Assembly: GCF_001552135.1 (NCBI RefSeq)
Contig: NZ_BCQP01000004.1
Span: 1 to 64,000, forward strand
Reading direction: 5' to 3'
Length of the DNA stretch: 64,000 bases
Source: Actinomadura chibensis NBRC 106107
GTDB taxonomy: Bacteria; Actinomycetota; Actinomycetes; Streptosporangiales; Streptosporangiaceae
How positions within the stretch are numbered: the stretch's first letter is position 1; every line of letters starts with the position of its first letter. This document shows positions 1 through 8,597 of the stretch, in pieces. The position numbers were made by a program, and so were the translations under genes. Below the pieces are notes generated by a model. That model did not search any database. It had not been told where the DNA came from and was given only the letters and a program-made list of their open reading frames with translations.

Positions 1-1
1 C

Positions 2-292
2 GCCGCCGCCCGCCGCGAGGCGGTCGACCGGCTCGGCGAGGAGGCGCGCCGCAGGGGCGCGAACACGGTGGTCGGCATGCGCTTCGACACCGCCGCCGTG
101 GGCGGGGGCATCGAGGTCTGCGCCTACGGGACGGCGGTCTGGGCCGAGCCCGCGGCCGCGCAGCACCAGCAGGCGGCCCAGCAGCAGCCGCACCCGCAGC
201 AGCAGATGCCGCCGTACGGCGACCCGCAGCCCGGCGGGCCGCCGATGGTCGCCCGCAACCTCACGATGGGCCTCCAGGACAGGCCGCGCTGA
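2..292 (+). CDS. UPF0145 (YbjQ-like) heavy-metal-binding-domain protein, C-terminal part
   Basis: The reading frame is open from the left edge to the stop at 290-292, so only the C-terminal end is present. The visible protein carries the family's hallmark segment VVGMRFDT followed by EVCAYGTAV, which ends the small pentamer-forming YbjQ/UPF0145 fold. After the domain comes a low-complexity tail rich in Gln and Pro (residues roughly 50-75 of the visible part), which is not part of the fold. Biochemical role is unknown; the Pfam name refers to a proposed heavy-metal binding. The true start lies outside the window. Its stop is 146 bp before efeO and the iron box lies between them, so it is not expected to share the efe promoter. 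Confidence 0.8.
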   Translation, partial: AAARREAVDRLGEEARRRGANTVVGMRFDTAAVGGGIEVCAYGTAVWAEPAAAQHQQAAQQQPHPQQQMPPYGDPQPGGPPMVARNLTMGLQDRPR

Positions 293-379
293 CCCCCGGG
301 CAGCCCCGGATCCGCTCCGTCGGCCGACCCCTCTGGCACCACCGACCGCGCACTCACGCGGGGGCCACTTGACGCGTTC

Positions 380-415
380 AGGTGAGGCTTGGCTAATTTA
401 GGTGAGCCTAACCAA
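380..415 (+). promoter_or_regulatory. Iron box(es) for a DtxR/IdeR-type repressor upstream of efeO
   Basis: Positions 397-415 read TTTAGGTGAGCCTAACCAA, close to the IdeR/DtxR consensus TTAGGTTAGGCTAACCTAA, with both conserved half-sites present. Directly before it, 380-396 (AGGTGAGGCTTGGCTAA) looks like a second, weaker box, as expected for side-by-side dimer binding. The site lies 24 bp before the efeO start, so repression under iron sufficiency is expected. Confidence 0.8.
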
Positions 416-438
416 TTTGTACGCTTCTGGAGCCCTCC

Positions 439-1569
439 ATGCGCCCTGTCTCCGCGCTCGCCGTCGCCGGCGTCGCCGCCGTGTCGATGTCCCTGCTCTC
501 GGCGTGCGGAGGGGACGACGACGCGGGAGCCGCGGGCGCGATCCCCGTCACCGCGACCGACGACTCCTGCGAGGTCGGCAAGACCGAGCTCACCGCCGGC
601 AAGACCACGTTCAAGGTCACCAACAAGGGCTCGAAGGTCAACGAGTTCGAGGTGCTGAAGCCGGACGGCAAGATCCTCGCCGAGCGGGAGAACATCGGCC
701 CGGGCACGAGCGTCGACTTCGTCGTGAACCTGCCCGCCGGGACGTTCAAGCTGCTGTGCAGCGCGGGGCAGACCGGCAAGGGGCCGTCCAAGGACGTGAC
801 CGTCACCGGCACCGCGGGCGGGGGCGGCGACGACCGCCTCGCCAAGGCCGCCGCCGACTACAAGGCGTTCGTGATCGTCCGGCTGGACGACACGATCGTG
901 AAGACGAAGGCGTTCGTCGACGCGGTCAAGGCGAACGACGTCGCGAAGGCGAAGGAGCTGTACGCGCCGTCCCGGGTCGGCTGGGAGACGATCGAGCCCG
1001 TCGCGGAGAAGTTCGGCGACATCGACCCGAAGGTCGACGCCCGCGAGGCCGACCTGAAGCCGGAGGAGAAGAAGGACTGGTCCGGCTGGCACCTGCTGGA
1101 GAAGGCCCTCTGGAAGGACGGGTCGGTCAAGGGCAAGGGCAAGTACGGCGACCAGCTCCTCGCCGACCTGGACACGCTGAAGTCGCGGCTGCCCGGCCTG
1201 ACGCTCGACCCGGTGAACGACATGGCGGGCGGCGCGAAGGAACTCCTGGACGAGGTCGCGACCGGCAAGGTCACCGGCGAGGAGGAGGCGTTCAGCCACA
1301 CCGACCTCGTCGACTTCAAGGCCAACGTGGACGGCGCGAAGAAGATCTACGACCTGCTCAAGCCCGTCGTCCAGGAGCGGGACGCGCAGCTCGCGACGGA
1401 CCTCGACGGCGGCTTCGCCAAGGTCGAGGCGCTGCTGAAGAAGCACGAGAAGGGCGACGGCTACGTCTCCTACGACACGGTGGGCGAGGACGACCGCAAG
1501 GAGCTCGCCGACGCGGTGAACGCGCTGGGCGAGCCGCTGTCCAAGCTCGCCGCGGCCGTCGCCAAGTAG
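439..1569 (+). CDS. efeO: EfeO: iron-uptake lipoprotein (cupredoxin + imelysin-like M75 domain)
   Basis: The 376-residue protein begins with a lipoprotein signal whose lipobox LSAC puts the lipidated cysteine at residue 23. Residues about 30-125 form a cupredoxin-like domain containing Cys44 and Cys107. Residues about 130-376 form the imelysin-like M75 domain with the HxxE motif HLLE at 218-221. EfeO binds iron outside the cell membrane for the EfeUOB ferrous/ferric uptake system. A GGAG at 428-431 supports the ATG at 439. The upstream iron box indicates iron repression, and efeB follows 54 bp downstream in the same direction. Oddity: there is no efeU permease on either side. Confidence 0.93.
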   Translation: MRPVSALAVAGVAAVSMSLLSACGGDDDAGAAGAIPVTATDDSCEVGKTELTAGKTTFKVTNKGSKVNEFEVLKPDGKILAERENIGPGTSVDFVVNLPAGTFKLLCSAGQTGKGPSKDVTVTGTAGGGGDDRLAKAAADYKAFVIVRLDDTIVKTKAFVDAVKANDVAKAKELYAPSRVGWETIEPVAEKFGDIDPKVDAREADLKPEEKKDWSGWHLLEKALWKDGSVKGKGKYGDQLLADLDTLKSRLPGLTLDPVNDMAGGAKELLDEVATGKVTGEEEAFSHTDLVDFKANVDGAKKIYDLLKPVVQERDAQLATDLDGGFAKVEALLKKHEKGDGYVSYDTVGEDDRKELADAVNALGEPLSKLAAAVAK

Positions 1570-1584
1570 GGCGCCAAGTAGGGC
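1561..1584 (+). repeat. 12-bp tandem duplication spanning the efeO stop codon
   Basis: GCCAAGTAGGGC occurs twice back to back (1561-1572, 1573-1584), duplicating the end of efeO and its TAG stop. The protein is unaffected because the first TAG is used. It looks like a recent slippage event. Confidence 0.85.
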
Positions 1585-1623
1585 GCGGGAGCACGGACGC
1601 ACGGACCGAAGGACGGTGGCGAC

Positions 1624-2859
1624 ATGACAGAGGCGCGTCCGGGGCTGTCCCGGCGGCGGATGCTCGGGTTCTCCGGCGCGAGCCTGGTGGTCGGCGCGGC
1701 CGCCGGCGCCGGGCTCGACCGGGTCGCGTTCGCGGACGAGGACAAGGGCCGCGCGGGCGAGGCCGTCCCCTTCCACGGCCCGCACCAGGCGGGCATCGCG
1801 ACGCCCGTCCAGGACCGGCTGCACTTCGCGGCGTTCGACGTCACGACCGGCGACCGCGACCGGCTCGTCCGGATGCTCAAGGAGTGGACGGAGGCCGCCG
1901 CCGCGATGACGGCGGGCCGCCCGGTCGGGGACGGCGCGGTCGGCGGCGTCGCCGTGGCGCCCCCGGACGACACCGGGGAGGCGCTCGGCCTGCCGCCGTC
2001 CCGGCTCACGCTGACGATCGGGTTCGGCCCGACGCTGTTCGAGAAGGACGGCAAGGACCGGTTCGGGATCAAGGCGCGGCGGCCGCCCGCGCTGGTCGAC
2101 CTGCCGCATTTCCCCGGCGACGCGCTCGAACCGGCCCGCAGCGGCGGCGACATCGCCGTGCAGGCGTGCGCGGACGACCCGCAGGTCGCCGTGCACGCCA
2201 TCCGGAACCTCGCGCGGATCGGGTTCGGCGTGGTCGCGGTCCGCTGGTCGCAGCTCGGGTTCGGGAAGACGTCGTCCACGACGCCGGGCGCGCAGACCCC
2301 GCGCAACCTGTTCGGGTTCAAGGACGGCACCGAGAACATCGCCGAGACCGACGGCGAGCTGCTCGCCAAGCACGTCTGGGCGGGCGCGGGCGACGGCTCC
2401 GACTGGATGGCGGGCGGCTCGTACCTGGTCGCGCGCCGCATCCGGATGCACATCGAGACGTGGGACCGGACGTCCCTGCGCGAGCAGGAGGACATCTTCG
2501 GCCGCGACAAGGGCGAGGGCGCCCCGGTCGGCGCGCGCAAGGAGCGGGACAGGCCCGTCCTCGCGAGGATGAAGCCGGACGCGCACGTCAGGCTCGCGCA
2601 CCCCGACTCCAACGGCGGGGCGCGGATCCTGCGGCGCGGCTACTCGTTCACCGACGGATCGGACGGCCTCGGGCGCCTGGAGGCGGGCCTGTTCTTCATC
2701 GCCTTCCAGCGCGACCCGCGCACGGGGTTCATCCGGGTGCAGAACTCGCTGGCGACCGACGCGCTGAACGAGTACATCCAGCACGTCGGGTCGGGCGTCT
2801 ACGCGTGCCCGCCGGGCGTGAGGAAGGGCGGCTTCTGGGGTGACACCCTCTTCGCTTAG
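1624..2859 (+). CDS. efeB: EfeB: Tat-exported DyP-type heme peroxidase
   Basis: The 411-residue product starts with a twin-arginine signal ([12 protein letters not shown], residues 9-20) followed by a hydrophobic stretch to about residue 30. The DyP signature GFKDG is at 231-235 (catalytic Asp234), and the proximal heme ligand is probably His276 in [12 protein letters not shown]. The C-terminal part (GFIRVQNSL ... YIQHVGSG) matches the EfeB/deferrochelatase branch. EfeB acts outside the membrane with EfeO, oxidising Fe(II) or releasing iron from heme. It follows efeO in one transcription unit. It ends 16 bp before the convergent coiled-coil gene. Confidence 0.93.
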   Translation: MTEARPGLSRRRMLGFSGASLVVGAAAGAGLDRVAFADEDKGRAGEAVPFHGPHQAGIATPVQDRLHFAAFDVTTGDRDRLVRMLKEWTEAAAAMTAGRPVGDGAVGGVAVAPPDDTGEALGLPPSRLTLTIGFGPTLFEKDGKDRFGIKARRPPALVDLPHFPGDALEPARSGGDIAVQACADDPQVAVHAIRNLARIGFGVVAVRWSQLGFGKTSSTTPGAQTPRNLFGFKDGTENIAETDGELLAKHVWAGAGDGSDWMAGGSYLVARRIRMHIETWDRTSLREQEDIFGRDKGEGAPVGARKERDRPVLARMKPDAHVRLAHPDSNGGARILRRGYSFTDGSDGLGRLEAGLFFIAFQRDPRTGFIRVQNSLATDALNEYIQHVGSGVYACPPGVRKGGFWGDTLFA

Positions 2860-2875
2860 GGGACCCCTCGGCGGG

Positions 2876-4123
2876 TCAGCCCTGGGCGGCGCGCTCCGAC
2901 CGGATGCGGGTGACGACGTCGCCCGCCGCCGTCTTGATCGACTCCAGCTCCTGGAGGTAGGCCCAGTAGTCGGGGTGGGCGCCGGTGAGCCGCTTCGGCG
3001 CGTTCTCCAGCCGCTCGACCAGCGAGTCGAGCACGCGCGCGTGCTGGGGCGCGGCCCCGCCCGGCTGGGCCATCGCGAGGCGCTGCGCGTCCCGGACGGC
3101 GAACCGGACGCCCTCGACCGGCCGCTCCGGGTCGGCGGCGACCGCCTTCAGCTCCTCGACCCGTCCGGTGACCTGCCCGGCCCGCCGGTCGGCCGCGTTC
3201 AGCTCGGTGCGTGCGGCGGTGAGCGCCTGCTGCGCCTGCTTCCACTCCGCGCGGGACGTGTGCGCCGACGCCTCGTTCAGCCGCTCCCGCGCCCGCGTCA
3301 CGCCCGCCTCGATCGACTCGGGCGCGCCCCGCAGGTCCTGCCAGCAGGCCTGCGAGTAGCCGCGCAGCAGCACCTTCATCGCCTCCCTGACGGGCCCGAC
3401 GCGGTTCGCGACGACGTCCACCCGGGTGCGGACGGACGCGAGCGAGTTGCGCACCTTCTGCGCCACCTGCGGCAGCTCGGCGGCGGCCTCGTGCGCCCGC
3501 TCGGCGATCGCGCGGACCTCGTCGGCCTTGCGCATCGCGCCGTCCAGGCCGAGCCCGCCGAGCCCCTGCGAGCCGAGTTGGGCGAGGATCTGCTTCGCCT
3601 GCGCGAGCTCGGCCTCGGGGTCGGAGGCGTCCATCCCGGCGGCCTTGGCGGCGGCGACCGCGGCGTCGGCGGCGGCGACCGCGTCGCGGGCGGCGGTCAG
3701 CCGGGGCGGGAGCTGGTCGAGGGCGGCCTCCAGCCGCGCCATCCGCGGGGCGAGCCGCTCGGCGAACCCGTTGAGGTCGCGCGTGACCTGCTGGAGCCGC
3801 TCGGCGGACGCGACGAACGCGCGCCGCGCGGCGTCGTACTCGGCGGGTGTCCGGTCCTGGTCAGCGAGGTCGTGGGCGTCCAGGACGGAGATGTAGGCCA
3901 CCGACGCGGCGTCCGCCGACTCCGACAGCCCGGCGAACTCCCGCCGGACGGGCGCGGCTGCCCCGGCGTCCAGGTCCTCGAACACGGTGACCCGGCCGGC
4001 GATGTACTTCTGCGCCTGGTCCATGTCGTAGAAGGCGGCGGCCGCCGCCTCCCTGGCCTCGATCGCCGCGGTGGCCGCCTGGGCCCCCCGGCCCCGGCGG
4101 CGCTGGTCGCCCGCTCCCCGCAA
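2876..4123 (-). CDS. Coiled-coil alpha-helical protein of the ter locus, function unknown
   Basis: The frame remains open upstream over terD, but a TTG at 4123 preceded at 5 nt by the Shine-Dalgarno GAAGGGAGG is the likely start, giving 415 residues. The sequence is almost entirely Ala/Glu/Arg/Gln-rich helix with heptad-like spacing from about residue 10 to the end; no signal peptide or membrane segment is evident. It contains no catalytic motif I recognise. It is divergent from terD (190-bp gap), which suggests a role with the Ter proteins, perhaps as a scaffold; that is inference from position. Long minus-strand frames over terD itself are shadows. Confidence 0.75.
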   Translation of the reverse strand: MRGAGDQRRRGRGAQAATAAIEAREAAAAAFYDMDQAQKYIAGRVTVFEDLDAGAAAPVRREFAGLSESADAASVAYISVLDAHDLADQDRTPAEYDAARRAFVASAERLQQVTRDLNGFAERLAPRMARLEAALDQLPPRLTAARDAVAAADAAVAAAKAAGMDASDPEAELAQAKQILAQLGSQGLGGLGLDGAMRKADEVRAIAERAHEAAAELPQVAQKVRNSLASVRTRVDVVANRVGPVREAMKVLLRGYSQACWQDLRGAPESIEAGVTRARERLNEASAHTSRAEWKQAQQALTAARTELNAADRRAGQVTGRVEELKAVAADPERPVEGVRFAVRDAQRLAMAQPGGAAPQHARVLDSLVERLENAPKRLTGAHPDYWAYLQELESIKTAAGDVVTRIRSERAAQG

Positions 4124-4313
4124 CGCAGCCTCCCTTCGTCCCTGCCCAGTCTGGCCCAGCCGGGCCGCGTTTCGCGCCCCGGCCCGGGTGCCGCGGGCAG
4201 CCTTTCGTGTAATGCTTCCAGGACGATTGGAACGGATAGCATCGCTGCAACGTCGATAAGGCTGGATGCCGGGTCGGCGTCCGAAACATCCGCATGCGAT
4301 TTGGAGGCCCATC

Positions 4314-4889
4314 GTGGGTGTCAGTCTCAGCAAGGGCGGCAACGTCTCGCTCACCAAGCAGGCCCCCGGCCTGTCCGCGGTGACCGTCGGTCTTGGCTGG
4401 GACCTGCGCACCACCACCGGGACCGACTTCGACCTCGACGCCTCCGCCCTGGTGCTGGACGGCTCGGGCAAGATCATCAGCGACCAGCACTTCGTGTTCT
4501 TCAACAACCTCCGGACGCCGGACGGCGGGGTCGAGCACAGCGGCGACAACACGACGGGCGCGGGCGAGGGCGACGACGAGCAGCTCAAGGTCGACTTCGG
4601 CGCGCTGCCGGCCACCGCGGAGCGGGTGGCCTTCGCCGTGTCGATCTACGAGGCCGACGGCCGCGGCCAGAACTTCGGCCAGGTCCGCAACGCCTACATC
4701 CGCGTCCTGAACCAGGGCGACGGGTCGGAGATGGCGCGCTACGACCTGTCCGAGGACGCCTCGATGGAGACCGCGATGGTGTTCGGCGAGCTGTACCGCT
4801 CGGGGGCGGAGTGGAAGTTCCGGGCCGTCGGCCAGGGCTACGCCTCCGGGCTGGCCGGGATCGCGCTGGACTTCGGCGTCAACCTCTGA
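4314..4889 (+). CDS. terD: TerD-family protein (first of three)
   Basis: The 191-residue protein begins [13 protein letters not shown], the standard TerD N-terminus, from a GTG at 4314 with GGAGG at 4303-4307; an upstream ATG at 4266 would add 16 atypical residues. The calcium-binding core is intact: DFDLDAS near residue 43 and [13 protein letters not shown] near residue 79. TerD proteins are cytoplasmic calcium-binding stress proteins of the tellurite-resistance/Ter system. It starts the ter gene row, and the second copy follows 41 bp later. The two copies are very similar along their whole length, indicating tandem duplication. Confidence 0.93.
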   Translation: MGVSLSKGGNVSLTKQAPGLSAVTVGLGWDLRTTTGTDFDLDASALVLDGSGKIISDQHFVFFNNLRTPDGGVEHSGDNTTGAGEGDDEQLKVDFGALPATAERVAFAVSIYEADGRGQNFGQVRNAYIRVLNQGDGSEMARYDLSEDASMETAMVFGELYRSGAEWKFRAVGQGYASGLAGIALDFGVNL

Positions 4890-4930
4890 CCAGCCTCATC
4901 AAGGACCACCACGAAGGGAGTGGCCCGTAC

Positions 4931-5509
4931 ATGGGAGTTTCACTCGCCAAGGGCGGCAACGTCTCGCTGACGAAGGCCGCCCCCAACCTCACCGCGGTCA
5001 CCGTCGGCCTCGGCTGGGACGTCCGCGCCACCACCGGCGCCGACTTCGACCTCGACGCGTCCGCGCTGATGCTCGCCGCCACCGGCAAGGTCATCTCGGA
5101 CCAGCACTTCGTGTTCTTCAACAACCTGAAGAGCCCGGACGGCTCCGTCGAGCACACCGGCGACAACCTGACCGGTGAGGGCGAGGGCGACGACGAGTCG
5201 ATCAACGTCGACCTGACCGCCGTCCCGGCGGAGTGCGACCGCATCGTGTTCCCGGTGTCGATCTACGACGCCGACAACCGGCAGCAGAACTTCGGCCAGG
5301 TGCGCAACGCGTTCATCCGGATCGTCAACCGGACGGACGGCAACGAGCTCGCGCGCTTCGACCTCACCGAGGACGCGTCCACCGAGACGGCCATGGTCTT
5401 CGGCGAGCTATACCGGCACAGCGGCGAATGGAAGTTCAGAGCCGTCGGCCAGGGGTACGCCTCCGGCCTGGCGGGCATCGCGATGGACTTCGGCGTCAAC
5501 GTCGGCTGA
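4931..5509 (+). CDS. terD: TerD-family protein (second of three)
   Basis: The ATG at 4931 is preceded by GAAGGGAG and opens [13 protein letters not shown], giving 192 residues. It carries the same motifs as its neighbour, DFDLDAS and [13 protein letters not shown], which ligate calcium in characterised TerD proteins. It ends [23 protein letters not shown], near-identical to the first copy in that region. A longer in-frame reading back to 2840 is only an open frame crossing the preceding genes. It is followed 59 bp later by the DUF475 membrane protein, so both are probably cotranscribed. Confidence 0.93.
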   Translation: MGVSLAKGGNVSLTKAAPNLTAVTVGLGWDVRATTGADFDLDASALMLAATGKVISDQHFVFFNNLKSPDGSVEHTGDNLTGEGEGDDESINVDLTAVPAECDRIVFPVSIYDADNRQQNFGQVRNAFIRIVNRTDGNELARFDLTEDASTETAMVFGELYRHSGEWKFRAVGQGYASGLAGIAMDFGVNVG

Positions 5510-5568
5510 CCCGCCGCCCCCGCACCCGGCCGCCCCGCTCGGCCGTCCTTCCTAGCAGAAATACGCGC

Positions 5569-6669
5569 ATGATTCTTCGCACCTTCGGCTGGTCCCTCGG
5601 CGTCACGGTCGTCGGCCTGCTCATCGCCCTGCTGTACGACGGGCCGACCGGGCTCGCCCTGGTCGCCGTGCTGGCCGTCCTGGAGATCTCGCTCTCGTTC
5701 GACAACGCCGTGGTCAACGCCAAGGTGCTGGACCGGATGAGCGCGTTCTGGCAGAAGATCTTCCTGACGGTCGGCATCGCGATCGCTGTGTTCGGCATGC
5801 GGCTGGTCTTCCCGCTGCTGATCGTGGGCATCACCGCGAAGCTGAACCCGTACGAGGCGTTCGACCTCGCGTTGAACGACTCGGCGCGCTACCACCAGCT
5901 GATGAACGACGCCTACCCGATGATCGCGGCGTTCGGCGGCATGTTCCTCATGATGCTCTTCCTGGACTTCGTGTTCGAGGAGCGCGCCGAGAAGTGGCTG
6001 CCGTGGGTGGAGCGCCCGCTCGCCCGCATCGGCAAGCTGGACCAGCTCTCGGTGGTCGTCGCGGGCGGGTCGCTCGCGTTCGTGTCGTGGCTGGCCGCCG
6101 CCGAGCCGGGCCAGGTGATGATCGCCGGCGTGCTCGGCATGATCACCTACATCCTGGTGAACGGGCTCGGCGAGCTGTTCTCGGAGGCGGGCGACGACGA
6201 GGACGAGGACGGCGCGAGCGGGCGGTCCGGGCCGAGTTCGCTGGCGCTCGCGACCGGCAAGGCGGGGTTCTTCCTCTTCCTGTACCTGGAGGTGCTGGAC
6301 GCCTCGTTCAGCTTCGACGGCGTCATCGGCGCGTTCGCGATCAGCACCGACCCGATCGTCATCGCGCTCGGCCTCGGCATCGGCGCCATGTACATCCGGT
6401 CCCTGACGGTCTTCCTGGTCCGCAAGGGCACCCTGCACGAGTACGTGTACCTGGAGCACGGCGCGCACTGGGCGATCGGCGCGCTCGCGGTCTGCATGCT
6501 GGTCAGCATCGGCCACCACGTGCCCGAGTGGATCACCGGCGGGCTCGGCGCGGGGCTGATCATCGCGGCGTTCGCCAGCTCCGTCGTCCGCAACCGGGGC
6601 GAGGGCGGCGACGCGCCCGCGGAGACGCCCGGCGAGGACGGCAAGAAGCTCCACTCCAGCAACGTCTGA
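5569..6669 (+). CDS. TerC-like integral membrane protein (DUF475)
   Basis: The 366-residue polytopic protein starts at ATG 5569 (MILRTFGWSLG) and shows about nine hydrophobic segments. The segment LEISLSFDNAVVNAKVL near residue 41 contains the S/D/N pattern of the TerC/Alx superfamily, with a second copy at DASFSFDGVIGAFA near residue 244. The acidic cytoplasmic loop DDEDEDGAS separates the two halves. Within the superfamily this is the DUF475 branch rather than classical TerC. It probably handles a divalent metal such as manganese or docks Ter proteins at the membrane. A 20-bp hairpin follows immediately. Confidence 0.88.
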   Translation: MILRTFGWSLGVTVVGLLIALLYDGPTGLALVAVLAVLEISLSFDNAVVNAKVLDRMSAFWQKIFLTVGIAIAVFGMRLVFPLLIVGITAKLNPYEAFDLALNDSARYHQLMNDAYPMIAAFGGMFLMMLFLDFVFEERAEKWLPWVERPLARIGKLDQLSVVVAGGSLAFVSWLAAAEPGQVMIAGVLGMITYILVNGLGELFSEAGDDEDEDGASGRSGPSSLALATGKAGFFLFLYLEVLDASFSFDGVIGAFAISTDPIVIALGLGIGAMYIRSLTVFLVRKGTLHEYVYLEHGAHWAIGALAVCMLVSIGHHVPEWITGGLGAGLIIAAFASSVVRNRGEGGDAPAETPGEDGKKLHSSNV

Positions 6670-6670
6670 T

Positions 6671-6717
6671 CCGGCGAGCGGCGCCCCGGCGCCCCCGGCC
6701 GGGGCGCCGCTCGCCGG
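6671..6717 (+). terminator. 20-bp perfect hairpin after the DUF475 gene
   Basis: Arms 6671-6690 (CCGGCGAGCGGCGCCCCGGC) and 6698-6717 are exact reverse complements around a 7-nt loop, starting one base after the stop codon. No T-run follows, as is common in actinomycetes. It should end or attenuate transcription before the third terD. Confidence 0.8.
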
Positions 6718-6774
6718 GAACGTCCAACATCTGCCAGCCCCGCGACCAGCATCGATGATCGAAGGAGCCGAACG

Positions 6775-7353
6775 ATGTCCATTTCGCTGCAGAAAGGGCA
6801 GAAGGTCTCGCTGACCAAGCCCGGCGGGGGCACGCTGACCCGGGTCAGGATGGGCCTCGGCTGGGACGCCGTCGCCAAGAAGGGCCTGTTCGGGAAGGGC
6901 CGCGCCCAGTCCATCGACCTGGACGCGTCCTGCCTGCTCTTCGACGGCAGCGGCAACCTCGCCGACCAGGTCTGGTTCCGGCAGCTCCGCAGCAAGGACG
7001 GCTCCGTCCAGCACACCGGCGACAACCTGACCGGCGCGGGCGAGGGCGACGACGAGGTCATCAACGTCGACCTCCAGGGCGTCCCGGCGAACGTGACGCA
7101 GCTCGTGTTCACCGTGAACTCCTTCACCGGCCAGGACTTCTCCCAGATCGCGAACGCGTTCTGCCGGCTGGTCGACGAGACCACCGGCGAGGAGATCGCC
7201 CGCTACGACCTGAGCGGCGCCGGACAGCACAACGCGCAGATCATGGCCAAGGTGTCGCGGGACGGCGCCGGCTGGTCGATGACGGCGATCGGCGCCACCG
7301 CGACCGGCCGCACGTTCCAGCACCTGCTGCCCGCCGTGGCGACCCACCTCTGA
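6775..7353 (+). CDS. TerD-family protein (third, divergent, TerZ/TerX-like)
   Basis: The 192-residue protein starts MSISLQKGQKVSL at ATG 6775, with a purine-rich GAAGGAG upstream. It keeps the calcium motifs ([21 protein letters not shown]) but has a basic insertion KKGLFGKGRAQ before the first, and a C-terminus unlike the other two copies. This matches the TerZ/TerX branch that acts alongside TerD. It follows the strong hairpin and precedes the metabolic block, so it may head a separate transcription unit. Confidence 0.9.
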   Translation: MSISLQKGQKVSLTKPGGGTLTRVRMGLGWDAVAKKGLFGKGRAQSIDLDASCLLFDGSGNLADQVWFRQLRSKDGSVQHTGDNLTGAGEGDDEVINVDLQGVPANVTQLVFTVNSFTGQDFSQIANAFCRLVDETTGEEIARYDLSGAGQHNAQIMAKVSRDGAGWSMTAIGATATGRTFQHLLPAVATHL

Positions 7354-7427
7354 CGCCGTGCCCCGCCTCGAGCCGCCTCGCGTGCCGCCGCCCGGCCAGC
7401 CGGCCCGGCGCGGCTGACAGGGTGGCC

Positions 7428-8597
7428 ATGCGGCATTTCGACCATGTGGACGCCGCCCTCCGCAAGCACCTGTTCTACCGGCATCCGCGGCCGTTCGACC
7501 GGCACGGCGACCCGGCGGTGCTGGCGGTGGCGCTGGGCGCGACCCTGTACAGCCCCGCCACCCGGCCGTCCCTCGCCGACGACGTCGAGCGCGCGGGGCG
7601 GCGGGGCGTGATGAGCATGGTCGTCTGCCTGGAGGACGCCATCGCCGACGACGAGGTGGAGGCCGGGGAGGCCAACCTCGTGGCGCAGCTAAGGACGCTG
7701 AACGGGCGCGGCCCGGCGGCGCGGGACGGGGTGCCGCTGCTGTTCGTCCGCGTCCGCGACCCCCGGCAGGTCGGCGGCCTGCTCGACCGGCTCGGCGACG
7801 CGGCGGGCCTCGTGTCCGGTTTCGTCCTGCCGAAGTTCACGGCCGCTTCCGGTGGAGCGTTCCTCGACGCGATAGCGGACGCCGCCGCCCGCACGGGCCT
7901 CCGGCTCCTGGCGATGCCGGTGATCGAGAGCCCGGAGGCGGTGTACGCCGAGACGCGCACGGAGATGCTGAACGACGTGGCGCGGCTGCTCGCCAAGCAC
8001 CGGCGGCGGATACTCGCCGTCCGGATCGGGGCGACCGACATGTCCGCGGCGTACGGGCTGCGCCGCCCGCCCGACCTCACGATCTACGACATCCGGCCGG
8101 TCGCGGGCGTGATCTGCGACGTGGTGAACATCCTCGGCCGCGCGGACGGCACCGGCTACGTCGTCACCGGCCCGGTCTGGGAGTACTTCTCGGCGGGCGA
8201 GCGGATGTTCAAGCCGCAGCTCAGGCAGTCGCCGTTCGACGCGCTGCGGGCCGCGCCGCTGCGGCAGCGGCTCATCACGTCCGACCTGGACGGCCTGATC
8301 CGCGAGGTGCACCTCGACAAGGCGAACGGCCTGATCGGCAAGACCGTCATCCATCCGAGCCACGTGGCGGCCGTGCACGCCCTGTCGGTGGTGACGCACG
8401 AGGAGTACTGCGACGCGGCCGACATCCTGGGCGTCGCCGGGGGAGGGGCGATGGCGAGCTCGTACGCGAACAAGATGAACGAGGCGAAGCCGCACCGCGC
8501 GTGGGCGCAGCGGCTGATGCTGCGGGCCCGCGTGTTCGGGGTGGCGGCGGAGGGCGTCACGTTCGTCGAGCTGCTCGAAGCGGCGGACAGCCGGTGA
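7428..8597 (+). CDS. C-C bond lyase of TIM-barrel fold (HpcH/HpaI/CitE-like), ter cassette
   Basis: The 389-residue protein resembles CitE/HpcH aldolases: CLEDAIADDEV holds the metal-binding/acid residues near residue 65, and later segments (FVLPKFT, MPVIESPEAVY, VRIGATDMS) fit successive barrel strands. It belongs to the ter-associated family Pfam calls C-C_Bond_Lyase. It is the first gene of a four-gene block with overlapping ends that Anantharaman, Iyer and Aravind (2012) proposed to make a nucleoside-like metabolite. ATG 7428 is chosen because the GTG at 7422 would leave no room for a ribosome binding site. The substrate is unknown. Confidence 0.85.
   Translation: MRHFDHVDAALRKHLFYRHPRPFDRHGDPAVLAVALGATLYSPATRPSLADDVERAGRRGVMSMVVCLEDAIADDEVEAGEANLVAQLRTLNGRGPAARDGVPLLFVRVRDPRQVGGLLDRLGDAAGLVSGFVLPKFTAASGGAFLDAIADAAARTGLRLLAMPVIESPEAVYAETRTEMLNDVARLLAKHRRRILAVRIGATDMSAAYGLRRPPDLTIYDIRPVAGVICDVVNILGRADGTGYVVTGPVWEYFSAGERMFKPQLRQSPFDALRAAPLRQRLITSDLDGLIREVHLDKANGLIGKTVIHPSHVAAVHALSVVTHEEYCDAADILGVAGGGAMASSYANKMNEAKPHRAWAQRLMLRARVFGVAAEGVTFVELLEAADSR

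Noticed and set aside
124..2784. 886-codon open frame on the minus strand opposite efeO and efeB
   Set aside because: It is a shadow of high GC3: composition is Arg/Ala/Gly/Val-rich without a fold, while efeO and efeB on the plus strand have full motifs.
2840..4930. Long plus-strand frame running into the second terD
   Set aside because: It is only the open frame upstream of the true ATG at 4931; it crosses the opposite-strand coiled-coil gene and has no conserved content.
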